A program made the translations under genes and the position numbers. This document shows positions 24,152-33,627 of a DNA stretch of 64,000 nucleotides, piece by piece (the first letter of the stretch is position 1; every line of letters begins with the position of its first letter). The stretch covers positions 1 through 64,000 of the forward strand of contig NZ_JADIKE010000037.1 in the NCBI RefSeq assembly GCF_016904955.1, given 5' to 3'. The notes below the pieces were generated by a model. It did no database searches, had not been told where the DNA came from, and saw only the letters and a program-made list of their open reading frames with translations. This DNA is from Dyella flava. Its GTDB lineage: Bacteria; Pseudomonadota; Gammaproteobacteria; Xanthomonadales; Rhodanobacteraceae.

Positions 24152-25309
24152 ATGCGTCCGTTCCCGCTCGGTGAAGAAATCGATCTGCTGCGCGATAGCG
24201 TTGCGGCCTTCGCGGAAAAGGAGATCGCGCCGCGCGCCGATCATATTGACCGTGAGAACCAGTTCCCGCACGACCTGTGGCGCAAGATGGGCGACATGGG
24301 TTTGCTCGGCATTACCGTCCCGGAAGAGTACGGCGGTAGCGGCATGGGCTTCCTCGCACATATGGTGGCGATGGAGGAAATCTCGCGCTCGTCCGGCTCG
24401 GTGGGATTGTCGTACGGCGCTCACTCCAACCTGTGCGTGCAGAACATCTTCCATAACGGTAACGAAGCGCAGCGACGCAAATACATTCCGAAGCTGTGTT
24501 CCGGCGAGTACGTCGGCGCACTGGCGATGAGCGAACCCGGCGCCGGTTCCGATGTCGTCGGCTCGATGACCTGCAAGGCCGAGCAGCGCGGTGATGTGTG
24601 GGTGGCCAACGGCTCCAAGATGTGGATCACCAACGGCCCCGATGCAGACGTCCTGCTGGTGTATATGCGCACTGCACCGCGCGTGGCGGGTAGCCGCTGC
24701 ATGACAGCCTTCATTATCGAAAAAGGCATGAAGGGTTTCAGCACGGCGCAGAAGCTCGACAAGCTCGGTATGCGCGGCTCCAATACCTGCGAACTGGTGT
24801 TCGAGGATTGCGAGATTCCCGCGGAGAACATCGTCGGCGAAGTGAACGAAGGCGTGCGCGTGCTGATGAGCGGCCTGGATACGGAGCGGCTGGTGCTTTC
24901 CGGCGGACCGATCGGGCTGATGCAGGCGTCGCTCGATCTTGCCTTGCCTTACGTGCGTGAACGCAAGCAGTTCAATGCGCCGATTGGTACCTTTGGTGTG
25001 ATGCAGGCGAAAATCGCCGATATGTACACCAAGCTGCAAAGTTCGCGTGGTTTTGCGTACATGGTGGCAAGGGAGTTCGACGCTGGCGTGAAGTCGCGTA
25101 TCGATCCCGCCGCCTGCCTGCTAAACGCCTCGGAGAACGCGGTGCAAGTGGCACTGGAAGCCATCCAGACGCTTGGCGGCAACGGTTACATCAACGAATT
25201 TCCCGCCGGCCGTCTGCTGCGCGATGCCAAGCTGTACGAGATTGGCGCGGGCACCAATGAAATTCGCCGCATGCTGATCGGGCGTGAGCTGTTCCACGGC
25301 AAGGCGTAA
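24152..25309 (+). CDS. liuA: Isovaleryl-CoA dehydrogenase
   Basis: A 385-residue FAD-dependent acyl-CoA dehydrogenase that oxidises isovaleryl-CoA to 3-methylcrotonyl-CoA in leucine breakdown. Motifs include [17 protein letters not shown] and [16 protein letters not shown] (FAD and substrate), [21 protein letters not shown], and the C-terminal [19 protein letters not shown]. The [18 protein letters not shown] segment and overall sequence favour the isovaleryl branch, which agrees with the liuB-E genes downstream. The ATG at 24152 follows AGGAG; an adjacent in-frame GTG at 24149 is less likely. Confidence 0.92.
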   Translation: MRPFPLGEEIDLLRDSVAAFAEKEIAPRADHIDRENQFPHDLWRKMGDMGLLGITVPEEYGGSGMGFLAHMVAMEEISRSSGSVGLSYGAHSNLCVQNIFHNGNEAQRRKYIPKLCSGEYVGALAMSEPGAGSDVVGSMTCKAEQRGDVWVANGSKMWITNGPDADVLLVYMRTAPRVAGSRCMTAFIIEKGMKGFSTAQKLDKLGMRGSNTCELVFEDCEIPAENIVGEVNEGVRVLMSGLDTERLVLSGGPIGLMQASLDLALPYVRERKQFNAPIGTFGVMQAKIADMYTKLQSSRGFAYMVAREFDAGVKSRIDPAACLLNASENAVQVALEAIQTLGGNGYINEFPAGRLLRDAKLYEIGAGTNEIRRMLIGRELFHGKA

Positions 25310-25324
25310 CGTCATTCGCCCTCA

Positions 25325-25359
25325 CCGCCATCCTCTCCCCATAGAGGAGAGGATGGCGG
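25325..25359. terminator. Hairpin between convergent genes
   Basis: A 14-base perfect stem CCGCCATCCTCTCC / GGAGAGGATGGCGG with a 7-base loop sits between the converging liuA and autotransporter genes and could stop or protect both transcripts. It has the CTCTCC core of the dispersed repeat family and no clear T-tract. Confidence 0.6.
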
Positions 25360-25366
25360 GCAATGC

Positions 25367-28201
25367 CTAGAAATGCAGGCTGTAGTTCAAGGTTCCCATC
25401 GTGGCGTGTTCATGCTGCGCATCGTACTCATCGACACCGAACGACAGGTTCGAACGCATTGAGAAGCTCCAGGCGAGCGACACGCCACCGACCGTGCCAT
25501 AACGCGACAGGCCGATGCCTTCGATCGGCGTGAATTGCTGCACGGCCGTGAAGCTGGCATTCGGCAGTTCGCCGTGCATCGCGAATGCGTCCTGCCACAG
25601 CAAGCGCGCCTGGAAGCTCAGGCTGGTGCCGTCGGCCATCACCCATTGACGCGAACTGCGCAGACCGAAGCCACCTTGCCAGCGCTGGATGGACTGCGCT
25701 TGCGAGATCAGGCCAAAGCCGTCGCCGCCCGATTCATCGAAGCCGTCGCGGTTGAGGCTGGCGTATTCAAGATTGGTGAACGGGGTGAGTTTCCAGCCAC
25801 CGAGGTTGAGGCGATAACCGCTCTCGCCGTAGACCACGTTGTAACTGCCGTTGCTGAAGCTCGACACGCCAGCCGTCTGGCTGCCGAGAATCAGCTCGCG
25901 ACGCGTATCCTGCCAATCGCTGCCGACGCCGAAGCGCCCCATCGCATACCAGTTACCCTGGACGAAGCCGCCGTAGACCATGCCTTCCAGCGCACGGCTG
26001 AAGCCCTCATCCGCGCTCTGTTCGATGTTGCCCAGACCCTGGCTCTGGCTGATCGCATAACCCACGATCGCGCCGTTGCCGAGCGCGCGATCGCCACCGA
26101 CCATCGCGCCGTTGAGCTGGAAGCCCAGGCTGTCAAAGCCGCCGCGCGACATGCTGCCCTGGTAGCCCAGGTTCTGCGACCAGCTCTGGAACTTGTTGAG
26201 GCTAAGCAACTGCGGATGGTCGAGCAATTCATCGAAACGGTCGGACAGCGCCCGCGTATCGGCATCGATGGCTTCGAAGGTCATCGCCGCACTGGCCGCG
26301 TACAGCTGGCCGGACAGGCTATTCAACGACTGCTGCATTGCCGCCGCCGTTTGCGTCTGCTGAATGCTCGCGGCGCCACTGACAAAGCTGCCGGGCAAGG
26401 CTTGCGCATTGGCGCCGCTGGCGATGGCGGTGTTAATGGTATTGAAAGCACTCTGCACGCGTTCGGCCGCCGCATACGTAGCGGTGGAATATGGCAGGCC
26501 GGTGATCTGCGTCAGGTTGACTTGCTGGACATTGAGGTAGGCGTCATTGGCGTCGTAACCAAGCGTGGCCTTCAGCGCGACCGAGGGCGGCGTGGTGATG
26601 CCTGAAAACTGGCCGGTCAAACCACCGGTGGCGGTGAGTACCAACGTATGTGAGTTGGTCTGGTAACCCGAATCCGCACCGTAGACGTCCAGCCCCGCGC
26701 TGTTACTGAGAGAAGCGGTGCCGGATACCGCCAATTCAGAACCCAGCGGCACCGCCAGGTAGCCACCCGTCTGCGTGTAATTCCCGCCAACCGTGAGGTT
26801 GGTGCTGCCGACGACCAGCGCTCCGGCGTTCTGCACGCTGCCGCTGATCTTGGAAGCGCCCGACATGGCGAGCGTGCCGCTGGCGCCGATACTCACCGTT
26901 GGCGAAGCGAGCGATATCGCATTCAAGGTACCGCCCGTGACGCTGGTTGCACCGGTGAAGGTTGAGGCCTGCGTCAGGTTGAGCGAACCAGGGCCCTGCA
27001 TGGTCAAGCCGCCCGCACCCGAAATGGGATTGTTCCAGCTCGATGTACCGCTGAAACTGACCGTGACATTGCCCCAGTTGAACTGCTCCGGACCGTTTAC
27101 CGCCGCACCCACATTGAGCGCGCCGTAGCCAAACGTGGGATTGGGTTGCGAACCGCCCAGTGGTGTGGCTGTGCCCAACAGCGTCTGCTGCACCAGGAAG
27201 TTGGAGAAATACGGATAGGCTTGCCACACCAGCGCCGCCGCACCCGATACCTGCGGCGCGGCGAACGAGGTGCCTTCGACCAGGTAGTACGTCGGATTGG
27301 TGGTAGAGGCGAGGGTATCTTTATCCAGCACCACGACATCACCCGGCGCAGCCAGGCAGTAGTTCATGGCGATGCCGCACTTGTTCGAATAACTGTCGAG
27401 CTGGGTCGGACTGTTGCTGTTGAGCGCGACCGCCACCAGCCAACCTTGCTGAAGCGCAGGATCGTTCGCGACGGAGGGCAGCGACGCGATGGTGCTTGGA
27501 TTGGCTGCCGAGTCGTTGCCCGCCGCAAACACCACCAGGCCGTTGTGCTGCTCGACGAAGGGCGCATAAGCCTGATCGAAGGCCGCGGTCGTCGCCGTAT
27601 CCGAGCTGCTCCAGGTAATGCCGCCCCAGGAGTTGTTCATGACCTGCACGCCGGCGCTGATCAATTGCTGGTTGACCTGGCCCAGCGGCGTGGCGTCGGA
27701 AGGTACTACCTGGGTTGGCGGAGTCGAGCCGTTATCGTCCGGCGCGTTGTCGTCGATGATGCGTGCCGATACCAGGTCGGCGCCTGGCGCAATACCACCG
27801 GCAAAGCCCTGATAAGGAACGCCTGCGGCAATCTCCGACACCCAGGTGCCATGTCCGACCACGTCGGGAATGCTGGTGTTGTTGGTCGACGGATCGACGT
27901 CGATGAATTCTTGAATCACGCGTCCGGCGACAGCCGGATTGTTCGGCATGATGCCGCTGTCGACGATGCCGATGGTGACCCCTGCACCGGTATAACCGGC
28001 ATTGTGTGCGGCGGCGGCATTCGTTTCCGCAATCTGTGCCGTCTGCTGTTGCGGTGTGACGGTAACGCTGCTGGACGTGGGTGACGGCGACGGCGCCACG
28101 TTGCTGTTGCCGCCGCCTCCTCCGCAGGCGCTTAAACCGAGCGAAAGCGAAATCAGGATGGCGATTTCGCGGCGACGCAAAACCTGCATTCCCATTGCCA
28201 T
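25367..28201 (-). CDS. Lipoprotein subtilase autotransporter
   Basis: A 944-residue type V secreted serine protease. A lipoprotein signal peptide ends in LSAC (Cys26), followed by a Gly-rich linker. The S8 subtilisin domain has Asp81 (GIVDSG), His117 (VVGHGTW), oxyanion Asn229 (FAAGND) and Ser312 (EGTSFAAPQ). Passenger-associated repeats follow (GAGGLTMQGPGSLNLT, TFTGATSVTGGTL). The C-terminal 280 residues or so form an autotransporter beta-barrel ending LNYSLHF, with the terminal Phe. The layout resembles NalP-type lipidated proteases. The ATG at 28201 follows GGGG. It probably processes surface proteins or attacks external substrates; that part is inference. Confidence 0.93.
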   Translation of the reverse strand: MAMGMQVLRRREIAILISLSLGLSACGGGGGNSNVAPSPSPTSSSVTVTPQQQTAQIAETNAAAAHNAGYTGAGVTIGIVDSGIMPNNPAVAGRVIQEFIDVDPSTNNTSIPDVVGHGTWVSEIAAGVPYQGFAGGIAPGADLVSARIIDDNAPDDNGSTPPTQVVPSDATPLGQVNQQLISAGVQVMNNSWGGITWSSSDTATTAAFDQAYAPFVEQHNGLVVFAAGNDSAANPSTIASLPSVANDPALQQGWLVAVALNSNSPTQLDSYSNKCGIAMNYCLAAPGDVVVLDKDTLASTTNPTYYLVEGTSFAAPQVSGAAALVWQAYPYFSNFLVQQTLLGTATPLGGSQPNPTFGYGALNVGAAVNGPEQFNWGNVTVSFSGTSSWNNPISGAGGLTMQGPGSLNLTQASTFTGATSVTGGTLNAISLASPTVSIGASGTLAMSGASKISGSVQNAGALVVGSTNLTVGGNYTQTGGYLAVPLGSELAVSGTASLSNSAGLDVYGADSGYQTNSHTLVLTATGGLTGQFSGITTPPSVALKATLGYDANDAYLNVQQVNLTQITGLPYSTATYAAAERVQSAFNTINTAIASGANAQALPGSFVSGAASIQQTQTAAAMQQSLNSLSGQLYAASAAMTFEAIDADTRALSDRFDELLDHPQLLSLNKFQSWSQNLGYQGSMSRGGFDSLGFQLNGAMVGGDRALGNGAIVGYAISQSQGLGNIEQSADEGFSRALEGMVYGGFVQGNWYAMGRFGVGSDWQDTRRELILGSQTAGVSSFSNGSYNVVYGESGYRLNLGGWKLTPFTNLEYASLNRDGFDESGGDGFGLISQAQSIQRWQGGFGLRSSRQWVMADGTSLSFQARLLWQDAFAMHGELPNASFTAVQQFTPIEGIGLSRYGTVGGVSLAWSFSMRSNLSFGVDEYDAQHEHATMGTLNYSLHF

Positions 28202-28443
28202 AGAACTTACCCCTAAGTCCGCAATGTTGGTCCCCACAACACGTCGGATTGCCGCTACTCCAGTTACGACATCCGGTCTATAGCTTATTCGCTCGCTTTG
28301 TGTTTTTGGGAGCTCCCGAGCACGTGATTTCTCACGAAAACCCGGATTTGCTGCTTTGCATCGAAGGCGCGATAATTCCGCAAGTTTTTTCCCCCAGCGT
28401 TGCCCTTGGCGGGGTGCGCATCAAAGCTCCTTCGGAGACCATC

Positions 28444-29628
28444 ATGTCGGACGTCAGCGTTGTTATTGCAGGTGCCAAGCGCACTGCCATCGGCTCCTTC
28501 CTCGGCCAGTTCACTGGCGTACCCTCCCCCAAGCTCGGCGCAACCGCGATTCGCGCGGCGCTCGAACAGGCCGGCGTTGCTGTCGGCGATGTCAGCGAAG
28601 TGATCATGGGCTGCGTGCTGCCTGCCAACCTCGGTCAGGCCCCCGCCCGCCAGGCATCGCTGCACGCCGGTTTGCCGGTCGGCACCGGCTGCACCACGGT
28701 CAACAAGGTCTGCGGTTCGGGCATGAAGGCCATCATGCTGGGCCATGACCTGATCAAGGCCGGCTCGGCCGCCGTCGTGGTGGCCGGCGGCATGGAGTCG
28801 ATGACCAACGCTCCGCACATGGTCAACGCCCGTGGCGGCATCCGCTATGGTGACGGCCAGCTGGTCGACCACATGGCGTGGGACGGCCTGGTCAATCCCT
28901 ACGACGGCAAGGCCATGGGCGTGTTCGGCGAACTGTGCGCCGACAAGTACCACTTCAGCCGTGAAGAGCAGGACGCTTACGCCATCGAATCGGTGAGGCG
29001 TTCCCAGGCTGCCCAGGCTTCCGGCGCGTTTGCCGATGAAATCGTGCCGGTGACCGTGTCCGGCCGCAAAGGCGACGTGCAGGTCGATACCGACGAACAG
29101 CCGGGCCGCTCCGACATCGGCAAGATCCCCTCGCTCAAGCCCGCGTTCCGCAAGGAAAACGGCACCATCACCGCCGCCAGTTCGTCGAGCATCTCCGACG
29201 GTGCGGCCGCGGTGATCCTGCTGTCGGCCGATGATGCCAAGGCTCGCGGCATCAAGCCGCTGGCCCGCATCGTCGCCCATGCCACCCACTCGCAGGAACC
29301 GGAGTGGTTCACCACCGCGCCGGTGGCAGCCATCAGCAAGGTGCTGGACAAGGCCGGCTGGAAAGTGGGTGACGTGGACCTGTTCGAGATCAATGAAGCC
29401 TTCGCCGTGGTGGCCATGACGCCGATGCGTGAGCTGGGCATCCCGCATGACAAGCTCAACGTCAATGGCGGTGCCTGTGCACTGGGCCATCCGATCGGCG
29501 CCAGCGGCGCCCGCCTGGTGGTCACTTTGCTCAACGCCTTGAAAACGCGTGGTTTGCGCCGCGGGGTTGCATCCCTGTGCATCGGCGGTGGCGAAGCCAC
29601 GGCTATCGCGGTGGAGCGTCTGGATTAG
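28444..29628 (+). CDS. Acetyl-CoA C-acetyltransferase (thiolase)
   Basis: A 394-residue biosynthetic/degradative thiolase. It has the acyl-carrying Cys in NKVCGSGMKAIM (residue about 90), His in ALGHPIGASGAR and the second Cys in LCIGGGEATA. It splits acetoacetyl-CoA (the end product of leucine catabolism after HMG-CoA lyase) or condenses two acetyl-CoA. The ATG at 28444 follows GGAG. It lies between liuA and liuB, which supports a role in that pathway. Narrow acetoacetyl-CoA versus broad 3-ketoacyl-CoA specificity is not decided. Confidence 0.92.
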   Translation: MSDVSVVIAGAKRTAIGSFLGQFTGVPSPKLGATAIRAALEQAGVAVGDVSEVIMGCVLPANLGQAPARQASLHAGLPVGTGCTTVNKVCGSGMKAIMLGHDLIKAGSAAVVVAGGMESMTNAPHMVNARGGIRYGDGQLVDHMAWDGLVNPYDGKAMGVFGELCADKYHFSREEQDAYAIESVRRSQAAQASGAFADEIVPVTVSGRKGDVQVDTDEQPGRSDIGKIPSLKPAFRKENGTITAASSSSISDGAAAVILLSADDAKARGIKPLARIVAHATHSQEPEWFTTAPVAAISKVLDKAGWKVGDVDLFEINEAFAVVAMTPMRELGIPHDKLNVNGGACALGHPIGASGARLVVTLLNALKTRGLRRGVASLCIGGGEATAIAVERLD

Positions 29629-29784
29629 ACTGTCTCCCCGCGTATCCCGTCTGGCGGGTGGTCAATCTCTCGCCAGCGGGTTAATGCGGCATAAAAGTTG
29701 TTCATAAAACTGGTAGCGCCCTTAACACGAACGCGCTATTAATAATCGTGCCAATTGGCATTCCACGGCTAAGGAGATTCCATC

Positions 29785-30093
29785 ATGAAGTTCACGCGTA
29801 CCCTTCTCGCCTCCGCGCTTGTCGCGCTGCTGGCGGCTTGCAGCAATGGCGCGCAGGATGCCGCGCAGGACGCACAGAAGTCGGCTGATCAGGCCCAGCA
29901 AGCAGCTTCGCAGGCTGCTGACCAGGCTCAGAAGGCCGCTGCTTCCGCTTCCACCGCTGCCGCTCCGGCTGCTGCTCCGGCTTCCACCGCCGCTGCTCCG
30001 GCTGCCGCCCCGGCTTCCACCGCTGCTGCTGCTCCGGCTGCTGGCGATGCGATGAAGAGCACTGCTGCCAAGGACGCCTCGAAGGGTAACTAA
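29785..30093 (+). CDS. Small Ala-rich lipoprotein
   Basis: A 102-residue predicted lipoprotein with lipobox LLAAC (Cys19). The mature chain is a Gln/Ala/Asp helix (AAQDAQKSADQAQQAASQAA) that could form a coiled coil, as in Lpp-type proteins. An Ala/Pro repeat tract follows, then a basic tail. AAGGAG precedes the ATG, and a strong terminator follows. It is probably an envelope structural protein; the function is unknown. Confidence 0.8.
   Translation: MKFTRTLLASALVALLAACSNGAQDAAQDAQKSADQAQQAASQAADQAQKAAASASTAAAPAAAPASTAAAPAAAPASTAAAAPAAGDAMKSTAAKDASKGN
29948..30040 (+). repeat. 33-base tandem repeat within the lipoprotein gene
   Basis: Two full copies (29948-29980 and 29981-30013) and a shortened third start with CTTCCACCGC and encode STAAAPAAAPA-like units. 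The copies differ mainly at third codon positions (GCT/GCC), so the protein repeat is conserved while the DNA drifts. Copy number could vary between strains. Confidence 0.75.
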
Positions 30094-30115
30094 TCCTTCG
30101 TTTCAGGCCTCCATG

Positions 30116-30146
30116 AAACCGGCCGCCCCTGGCGGCCGGTTTTTTT
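30116..30146 (+). terminator. Intrinsic terminator
   Basis: The perfect stem AAACCGGCCGCC / GGCGGCCGGTTT with a CCT loop and a run of T residues follows the lipoprotein gene. Confidence 0.92.
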
Positions 30147-30260
30147 ATGGGCCTTGGTCGGGACACTTTTGCGCCGGGTCAAGCTGCGAGCGCAAATGCA
30201 GAAGGACTATCCGCGCCGTTATCATCCACCATTTACCCCCGACGGTCGCAGTACGAAACC

Positions 30261-31868
30261 ATGAGCGTCCTCACCTCGCAGATCGATCCCCGTTCCCCCG
30301 AATTCCAAGCCAGCAGCACGCAGCTGCGCACCCTGGTCGACGACCTGCATCGTGAGCTGGGCCGCAGCGCCGAAGGCGGTGGCGCCAAGGCGCGCGACAA
30401 GCACACCGCCCGCGGCAAGCTGCTTCCGCGCGAACGTATCCGCGCCCTGCTCGATCCAGGCTCGCCGTTCCTCGAACTGTCTCCCCTCGCCGCACACGGC
30501 ATGTACGACGATGCGGCCCCGGCGGCCGGGATCATCACCGGCATCGGCCATGTGCATGGGGCCGAAGTGGTGATTGTGGCCAACGACGCCACGGTCAAGG
30601 GCGGCACCTACTTCCCGATGACGGTGAAAAAGCATCTGCGTGCGCAGGAAGTGGCGCTGGAAAACCGCCTGCCCTGCATTTACCTGGTCGATTCCGGCGG
30701 CGCCTTCCTGCCGATGCAGGACGAGGTGTTTCCGGACAAGGAACACTTCGGACGCATTTTCTACAACCAGGCGCGCATGTCGGGCCTGGGCATTCCGCAG
30801 ATCGCCGTGGTGATGGGTTCCTGCACCGCCGGCGGCGCTTACGTGCCCGCCATGAGCGACGAAACCATCATCGTGCGCGAACAGGGCACCATCTTCCTCG
30901 GCGGCCCGCCGTTGGTGAAAGCGGCGACCGGCGAGGTGGTGGACGCCGAGGCACTGGGCGGCGCGGACGTGCACACCAGCACGTCCGGCGTGGCCGACCA
31001 CTTTGCCGAAAACGATGCCCACGCACTGTCGATTGCGCGCGATATCGTCGCCAGCCTCAACCGCAAGAAGAGCATGCCGCTTGCCCTGCAGGCACCGGCC
31101 GAGCCGCGCTATGCCGCCGAAGAGCTGTATGGCGTGATTCCGCTGGACACGCGCCGCCCGTTCGATATCCGCGAAGTGATCGCTCGCATTGTCGACGGCT
31201 CCGAGTTCCACGAATTCAAGGCCCGCTACGGCAAGACGCTGGTCTGCGGCTTCGCGCACATTCACGGTTACCCCGTCGGCATCGTCGCCAACAACGGCAT
31301 CCTGTTTTCCGAATCGGCGCTCAAGGGCGCGCACTTCATCGAGCTGTGCAATCAGCGCAACGTGCCGCTGGTGTTCCTGCAGAACATCACCGGCTTCATG
31401 GTCGGCAAGAAATACGAGAACGCCGGCATCGCCAAAGACGGCGCGAAGATGGTCACCGCGGTGGCCTGTTCGCATGTGCCGAAATTCACCGTGGTGATCG
31501 GCGGCAGCTTCGGCGCCGGCAACTACGCCATGTGCGGCCGGGCCTATGGCGCACGATTCCTGTGGATGTGGCCGAATGCGCGCATCAGCGTGATGGGTGG
31601 CGAGCAGGCGGCCAGCGTGCTGGCGACGGTCAAGCGTGATGGCCTCGAAGCCTCCGGCAAGAGCTGGAGCTCGGAAGAAGAAGATGCCTTCAAGACGCCG
31701 ATCCGCGACCAGTATGAGCGCCAAGGGCATCCCTACTACGCCAGCGCGCGCTTGTGGGACGACGGCATCATCGATCCGGCCGATACGCGCCGCGTGTTGG
31801 GGCTGGCAATTTCTGCATCCTTGAATGCGCCGATCGAGCCACAACGCTACGGTGTATTCCGCATGTAA
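30261..31868 (+). CDS. liuB: Methylcrotonyl-CoA carboxylase, carboxyltransferase subunit
   Basis: A 535-residue carboxyltransferase beta subunit, the standard length. It has [20 protein letters not shown] near the N-terminus, [20 protein letters not shown], the acyl-CoA site [16 protein letters not shown], and the second half with [19 protein letters not shown] and [10 protein letters not shown]. It transfers CO2 from carboxybiotin of the LiuD subunit (40934) to 3-methylcrotonyl-CoA. The [15 protein letters not shown] segment favours the methylcrotonyl over the propionyl enzyme. The ATG at 30261 has no strong ribosome site. Its partner subunit is 9 kb away. Confidence 0.92.
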   Translation: MSVLTSQIDPRSPEFQASSTQLRTLVDDLHRELGRSAEGGGAKARDKHTARGKLLPRERIRALLDPGSPFLELSPLAAHGMYDDAAPAAGIITGIGHVHGAEVVIVANDATVKGGTYFPMTVKKHLRAQEVALENRLPCIYLVDSGGAFLPMQDEVFPDKEHFGRIFYNQARMSGLGIPQIAVVMGSCTAGGAYVPAMSDETIIVREQGTIFLGGPPLVKAATGEVVDAEALGGADVHTSTSGVADHFAENDAHALSIARDIVASLNRKKSMPLALQAPAEPRYAAEELYGVIPLDTRRPFDIREVIARIVDGSEFHEFKARYGKTLVCGFAHIHGYPVGIVANNGILFSESALKGAHFIELCNQRNVPLVFLQNITGFMVGKKYENAGIAKDGAKMVTAVACSHVPKFTVVIGGSFGAGNYAMCGRAYGARFLWMWPNARISVMGGEQAASVLATVKRDGLEASGKSWSSEEEDAFKTPIRDQYERQGHPYYASARLWDDGIIDPADTRRVLGLAISASLNAPIEPQRYGVFRM

Positions 31869-31935
31869 TCGGCATCCATGGCCCAATGGCCGGACGACCA
31901 CGTAGCCAAGGAATGTTTCAGGGGGACGTTTTTGC

Positions 31936-33627
31936 ATGATCGTCGGCATTGATCTGGGCACCACGCATTCGCTTATCGGTTACTACAGCGATGCGGGACC
32001 GCAGCTCTTTCGCAACGCACTGGGTGACTTCCTGACACCGTCGGTAGTCAGCGTCGACGAAGACGGGCACATGCTGGTCGGGGATGCGGCACGCGATCGT
32101 CTGATCAGCCATCCGGCCTCGACTGTCGCCGCGTTCAAGCGCTGGATGGGCACGGCTCGCGAAACACAGTTGGGCGAACGCCGTTTCCGCCCGGAGGAAT
32201 TATCCGCCCTGGTGCTGCGCTCCCTGCTTGCCGATGCCGAGGCGGCACTGGGCGAAAAAGTACGCGAGGCCGTTATCAGCGTGCCGGCTTATTTCTCGGA
32301 TGCGCAACGCAAAGCGACTCGTGCGTCAGGAGAACTGGCCGGCATCAAGGTGGAGCGCCTGATCAACGAACCCACCGCCGCCGCGCTCGCCTACGGCTTG
32401 CAGGAGCGACAGGAAGGCAGCCGATTCCTGGTGTTCGATCTCGGCGGCGGCACCTTCGATGTATCAGTGCTGGAGATGTTCGAAGGCGTAGTTGAAGTGC
32501 ACGCCAGCGCCGGTGACAACTATCTGGGTGGCGAAGACTTTCTTGAGCTGCTGCAAAACGCCTGCCTGGCCGACCTGAAACTTCAGGCCGACGATTTCTC
32601 ACCGGTGGAGCGCGGCGTGTTGCGCCGCCGTCTGGAAACGGCAAAGCGCAGCCTCAGCCAACATCACGAGGCAAGCATCGAGTGCCAGATCGGCAGGCAT
32701 GACATCCGCTGGAACATCGATCAGGGCCGTTTCCTGTATCTGGCCGATCCCCTGCTGCAGCGCATGCGGGCGCCGCTGGAACGCGCACTGCGCGATGCGC
32801 GGCTGCGCCCGGATCAGCTCAGTGAAATCGTGCTGGTTGGCGGCGCCAGCCGCATGCCGCTCGTATCACGCCTGATTGCGCGCATGTTCGGCAAACTCCC
32901 GCTGCGTCACATCAATCCGGATGAAGCCATTGCGCTGGGCGCGTGCGTCGCCTCAGGCCTGAAGCGCCGCCATGCCAAACTGGAAGAAATCATCCTGACC
33001 GATGTATGCCCCTACACCCTGGGCGTGGAAGTCGGGCAACGCGATGCACAAGGTCATGTACAGAATGGCTTGTTCTCGCCGATCATCCAGCGCAACAGCG
33101 TGGTACCGATCAGCCGGGAAAGCAGCTACTGGCCGATGATCGAGCAGCAGGCTCGCCTGACCCTGAAGGTATACCAGGGCGAAAACCCACTGGTCGCCAA
33201 CAACATCAAGCTGGGTGAGCTGGATATTCCACTCAACCCGAACTTGCCCCTCACGCAGAATGAAGTGGTCGTCCGCTTCACCTATGACATCAACGGCGTG
33301 CTGCAGATCGAAGCCACGCCGAAAGCCAGCGGGCTGCGACACGAACTGGTGCTGGAGCAGAATCCCGGCATGTTGAGCGCGGCAGAGATCCACTCGCGTC
33401 TCGCCGTATTGTCGGAACTGAAAATCCACCCACGTATCAAGCAGGAAAACATTGCTCTGCTGGCGCGCGCGGAACGCCTGTTCGAAGAACACCTCGCGGC
33501 ACGGCAAGTGCTGCAACAATGGATCGGGCAGTTCCGCCAGACCCTGGAAAGCCAGGATGAACGACTGATCCAGGAACACCGACAGAACTTCAGCAGCGCC
33601 CTGGACTCGCTGGAAGCGAAGCTTTGA
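31936..33627 (+). CDS. hscC: HscC-type Hsp70 chaperone
   Basis: A 563-residue Hsp70 relative, shorter than DnaK and of HscC size. The ATPase domain (about 1-370) has IVGIDLGTTHSLIG, VPAYFSDAQRKATRASGELA, NEPTAAALAYG, FDLGGGTFDVSVLE and VGGASRMPLV. The substrate domain follows (about 380-500, TLGVEVG, ITLKVYQGE-like TLKVYQGENP) with a shortened helical lid. E. coli HscC works with unusual membrane J-proteins (DjlB/DjlC); here a J-like membrane protein is encoded directly downstream in a TTGA overlap, which strongly supports the pairing. Confidence 0.92.
   Translation: MIVGIDLGTTHSLIGYYSDAGPQLFRNALGDFLTPSVVSVDEDGHMLVGDAARDRLISHPASTVAAFKRWMGTARETQLGERRFRPEELSALVLRSLLADAEAALGEKVREAVISVPAYFSDAQRKATRASGELAGIKVERLINEPTAAALAYGLQERQEGSRFLVFDLGGGTFDVSVLEMFEGVVEVHASAGDNYLGGEDFLELLQNACLADLKLQADDFSPVERGVLRRRLETAKRSLSQHHEASIECQIGRHDIRWNIDQGRFLYLADPLLQRMRAPLERALRDARLRPDQLSEIVLVGGASRMPLVSRLIARMFGKLPLRHINPDEAIALGACVASGLKRRHAKLEEIILTDVCPYTLGVEVGQRDAQGHVQNGLFSPIIQRNSVVPISRESSYWPMIEQQARLTLKVYQGENPLVANNIKLGELDIPLNPNLPLTQNEVVVRFTYDINGVLQIEATPKASGLRHELVLEQNPGMLSAAEIHSRLAVLSELKIHPRIKQENIALLARAERLFEEHLAARQVLQQWIGQFRQTLESQDERLIQEHRQNFSSALDSLEAKL

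Noticed and set aside
30222..31964. A 580-codon open frame opposite liuB
   Set aside because: An antisense shadow: no family motifs, composition typical of a reversed coding strand, and no ribosome site.
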